DNA of 26,057 nucleotides from a virus: the IMG/VR virus record IMGVR_UViG_3300002835_000957, positions 1 to 26,057 of that record. One strand, written 5' to 3'. Of the stretch, positions 23,965 to 26,057 are shown one piece after another. The stretch's first letter is position 1. Each line of letters begins with the position of its first letter. The notes under the pieces were generated by a model, which was not told the origin of the DNA, ran no database searches, and was given only the letters and a program-made list of their open reading frames with translations. A program made the translations under genes and the position numbers.

Positions 23965-26057
23965 TTAAAACTCCAAGATTATTTTTATAATTTCTGATTT
24001 GTTGCCAGCTCGAGTAATAGCATCTAAGTTTTCAATATATAATACTTGACCACTGCCAACAACAAAGTCTCCAGGGTATTTATTCGTTAAATTTTGTAGT
24101 TGAGCACCAGAAGTTAAACCAATAATTGGTCTCACGCCGTCTGGATCTAAGTTAAACGTACTAAACTTATTGCTAATGTACATTGTATCATTGTTGTCTC
24201 CGCCAAATAGAGCTATACTGTGGAAAGCCCCTGCGGCTTGCGCATATGATACCAATCCGGCCTGTTGAATTTTTTCATCTTCATTAAAAGTTTCTGCACC
24301 GGCCGGGAAGGTGCCTAATAGTCTTGTAAGTTGTGTTGGCGTTACAAATCCGGATGCTGCTATATCATTTACTTGAATCGTCGGAGTAATATTAGTTGTT
24401 GCAATAACGCTTGTCACATTTGATGTAAGACCAATAACTCTTGATCCTTCAGTAAAGATGCCTGCAACATTTGAAAGAGTTATTTGCCCAGCGCTTATAG
24501 AGGTAATTTTGCCTGATGCTTGTAGAACAAGGGCTGAGATATCACAATCAATTGCTGTAAACAATGCACTGGTTGTAGCAGTTATTTGGTAATCTTGTGG
24601 AACATTACTTACAGTAGAAAGGAAAATGCTACTTCCATTTGTGACTAGAACATAATCACCTGTCGAGAAGGCATCTTTGAATATAGGTGTCTGCGGATTA
24701 GCAAAGGAAGGTATTAATTGAGCAGCACTTCCAGTAGTAGCATTTACTTGAAGTACAGGAAGACTTGTATAATTGTTACCTTGATTTGATACAGTCACTG
24801 CAGTGACAACATTTGCTGTTAATGTAACGGTTGCAGCAAACCCAGATCCATCTGTTAAATCGTTATTTGAAAACACAGTTGCATCGGTAGAATAACTAGA
24901 ACCACCATTAGCAATTGCAACAGATAGTGAAATACGTCCTTGATCTGTCTTTTTGATTACATTACTATTAGCAGTGACACTTACATTTCCATGTAATTTA
25001 AGTTGTTTAAACTGACGGATCGTATCTCCAATTTTAAAACTGCCGCCAATCGTTGCAGCAGTGTTCAGTATAAGATCTACATTAGTATAAAGTGGATTCT
25101 TAATAAGTCCGACCTGCCTAAAGTCGTTCGATGTAGAAATTCTGCTGCCTTCGCTATTAATAAATTTGGTACTAACACAAATTCTCTTAGCACCAAATTC
25201 AGAAATTGGATCGAAGCCGTGCCCACCAGGAGGAGAAATGATTGGTTGTAGCACTGCTACTTGGAAAGAAGCTGCGCTAGATACCGTTACAGGCAAATCA
25301 ATAAATACACTATCGATTGTGATAGGAATAGTGTCGGTTGTTTCACCGGCATACGATTCACCGTAACGATAGTTTGCACCAACCTTAAGCATCTCGATTT
25401 CAATAATACTATTCGATGATGTACTACCAATAATAGCTCTTCCTTCGGCTGCTACTGTCTCTGTTCCATCACCCCAAACATAAACATATGGATATACTTC
25501 ATACGTATCACCAGCTGCCGGCGTAGTTGTAAATGCGCTATCAAGCAGAAAGATCTTTTGACCACCAACACCACGATAATCAATAATACGACGATGTTGT
25601 CCTGCAGCACCTGATGTAGAAGTTTTGATTTTAATTACGCCACCACGATAGTAGTCATCTTCGGCTACTGCTGTATCCGGTGCACCATATATTGTGTTAT
25701 CGCCGCCTACACTGAGATCCGTTGTTCTGAAGGTTCCATTATCGATATAGTTATCGTAACCACGGCCGCCTTCGATAATATCAATAATCTCGACTGCCCC
25801 CGGAATGGCCGCTGCCTGAATAGCAGAATTTGCAATAACTGGAATATAACTTGTTGTAGCAAACTTTTCATATTGTGTTTTGGTAATACTATACATGTAT
25901 TTCCAAATATATTCATCTCCAAGCGGAGTTGCCGATATAAACTTTCCATATGGTGAAACAGTAGAATTGACAGTTACGCTTGAGTTGCTTGCATTGAATA
26001 GGCACTTGTAGACATTAAATTCGGTTGAGTCATCTACAACGGTATAGAAATTCTTGT
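23965..26057 (-). CDS. 8: Baseplate wedge protein gp8-like, 5' end outside window
   Basis: An internal Met lies at 25896, but the frame is open through to base 26057 (KNFYTVVDDSTEFNVYKCLF ... GDEYIWKYMYSITKTQYEKF), so the true start is outside the window and at least 696 residues are encoded. The 'FNVYKCLFN ... YIWKYMY ... YIPV' region matches the conserved core of T4-like gp8, the wedge subunit that dimerises and bridges gp10 and gp7. The C-terminus (GQVLYIENLDAITRAGNKSE, then IIKIILEF) follows the 'LYI.N...ItR..dq.EdIK.v.EF' ending I associate with cyanophage gp8. T4 gp8 itself is about half this size, so this is an enlarged form with inserted beta modules, including a Gly-rich repeat around 24711-24946. 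Gene order (gp8, then DUF4815 protein) agrees. Symbol by analogy. Confidence 0.75.
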   Translation of the reverse strand, partial: KNFYTVVDDSTEFNVYKCLFNASNSSVTVNSTVSPYGKFISATPLGDEYIWKYMYSITKTQYEKFATTSYIPVIANSAIQAAAIPGAVEIIDIIEGGRGYDNYIDNGTFRTTDLSVGGDNTIYGAPDTAVAEDDYYRGGVIKIKTSTSGAAGQHRRIIDYRGVGGQKIFLLDSAFTTTPAAGDTYEVYPYVYVWGDGTETVAAEGRAIIGSTSSNSIIEIEMLKVGANYRYGESYAGETTDTIPITIDSVFIDLPVTVSSAASFQVAVLQPIISPPGGHGFDPISEFGAKRICVSTKFINSEGSRISTSNDFRQVGLIKNPLYTNVDLILNTAATIGGSFKIGDTIRQFKQLKLHGNVSVTANSNVIKKTDQGRISLSVAIANGGSSYSTDATVFSNNDLTDGSGFAATVTLTANVVTAVTVSNQGNNYTSLPVLQVNATTGSAAQLIPSFANPQTPIFKDAFSTGDYVLVTNGSSIFLSTVSNVPQDYQITATTSALFTAIDCDISALVLQASGKITSISAGQITLSNVAGIFTEGSRVIGLTSNVTSVIATTNITPTIQVNDIAASGFVTPTQLTRLLGTFPAGAETFNEDEKIQQAGLVSYAQAAGAFHSIALFGGDNNDTMYISNKFSTFNLDPDGVRPIIGLTSGAQLQNLTNKYPGDFVVGSGQVLYIENLDAITRAGNKSEIIKIILEF
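23982..23989 (-). promoter_or_regulatory. Weak late-promoter-like box upstream of the DUF4815 gene
   Basis: The minus strand reads TATAAAAA (seven of eight to TATAAATA), 22 bases before the DUF4815 ATG and inside the end of the gp8-like gene. Distance and strand are right and match the arrangement at 18636, but AT-rich octamers are common here, so the call is tentative. Confidence 0.3.

Noticed and set aside
23965-25896. 643-residue gene starting at Met 25896.
   Set aside because: The frame continues without a stop to the window edge and the upstream residues (YKCLFN...DEYIWKY) are conserved gp8-type sequence, so that Met is internal.

Overview
The window looks like the late structural region of a T4-like, contractile-tailed bacteriophage. 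The T4 link rests on three things. A large gene at the right edge resembles baseplate wedge protein gp8. Next to it lies a 1768-residue protein with the DUF4815-type N-terminus seen in cyanophages and other aquatic T4-like phages. There is also an exact T4 late-promoter octamer (TATAAATA) in the only divergent intergenic gap. Codon use is AT-leaning apart from one GC-rich patch at the far left. The host cannot be named from the sequence; an aquatic Gram-negative bacterium is likely by analogy.

Layout, following minus-strand transcription from right to left: gp8-like wedge protein (open at the right edge); DUF4815 protein; a short gap with a near-consensus late promoter; a 690-residue structural protein; a 69-residue coiled-coil protein; a 553-residue fibre with a beta-helix-like repeat shaft; a 494-residue collagen-like fibre ending in a peptidase-S74-type chaperone; a 196-residue protein; and two small structural proteins. 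These genes are tightly packed, several sharing TAATG or ATGA stop/start overlaps. A plus-strand cassette of two genes (8024-11931) then interrupts the run. To its left the minus strand resumes with a 1807-residue tail-tip protein (collagen-like stalk plus about 20 Asp-box blades), a 125-residue tail-assembly-chaperone-like protein, a 409-residue lectin-like fibre protein, and a fibre protein cut by the left edge.

The plus-strand cassette encodes five probable catalytic domains in two proteins: GT-B plus GT-A glycosyltransferases in the first, and FkbM-like methyltransferase, GT-A and FkbM-like methyltransferase in the second. It is divergent from the giant tip gene and convergent with the small structural genes. 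My main inference is that it builds and methylates a glycan on virion proteins, the Ser/Thr/Asn-rich collagen-like fibres being the obvious candidates. The sequence shows the co-location, not the substrate.

The fibre genes look modular. The same collagen nonapeptide, 'SNGS..YW' linker, beta-sandwich cap and Gly-rich 'G.GY' modules recur in different genes, and the leftmost fibre changes base composition abruptly at an NVGIGT linker. No tRNA, CRISPR, integrase, transposase or reverse transcriptase was seen. No gene-free stretch exceeds 300 bases; the longest is the gap of about 100 bases at 7924-8023.
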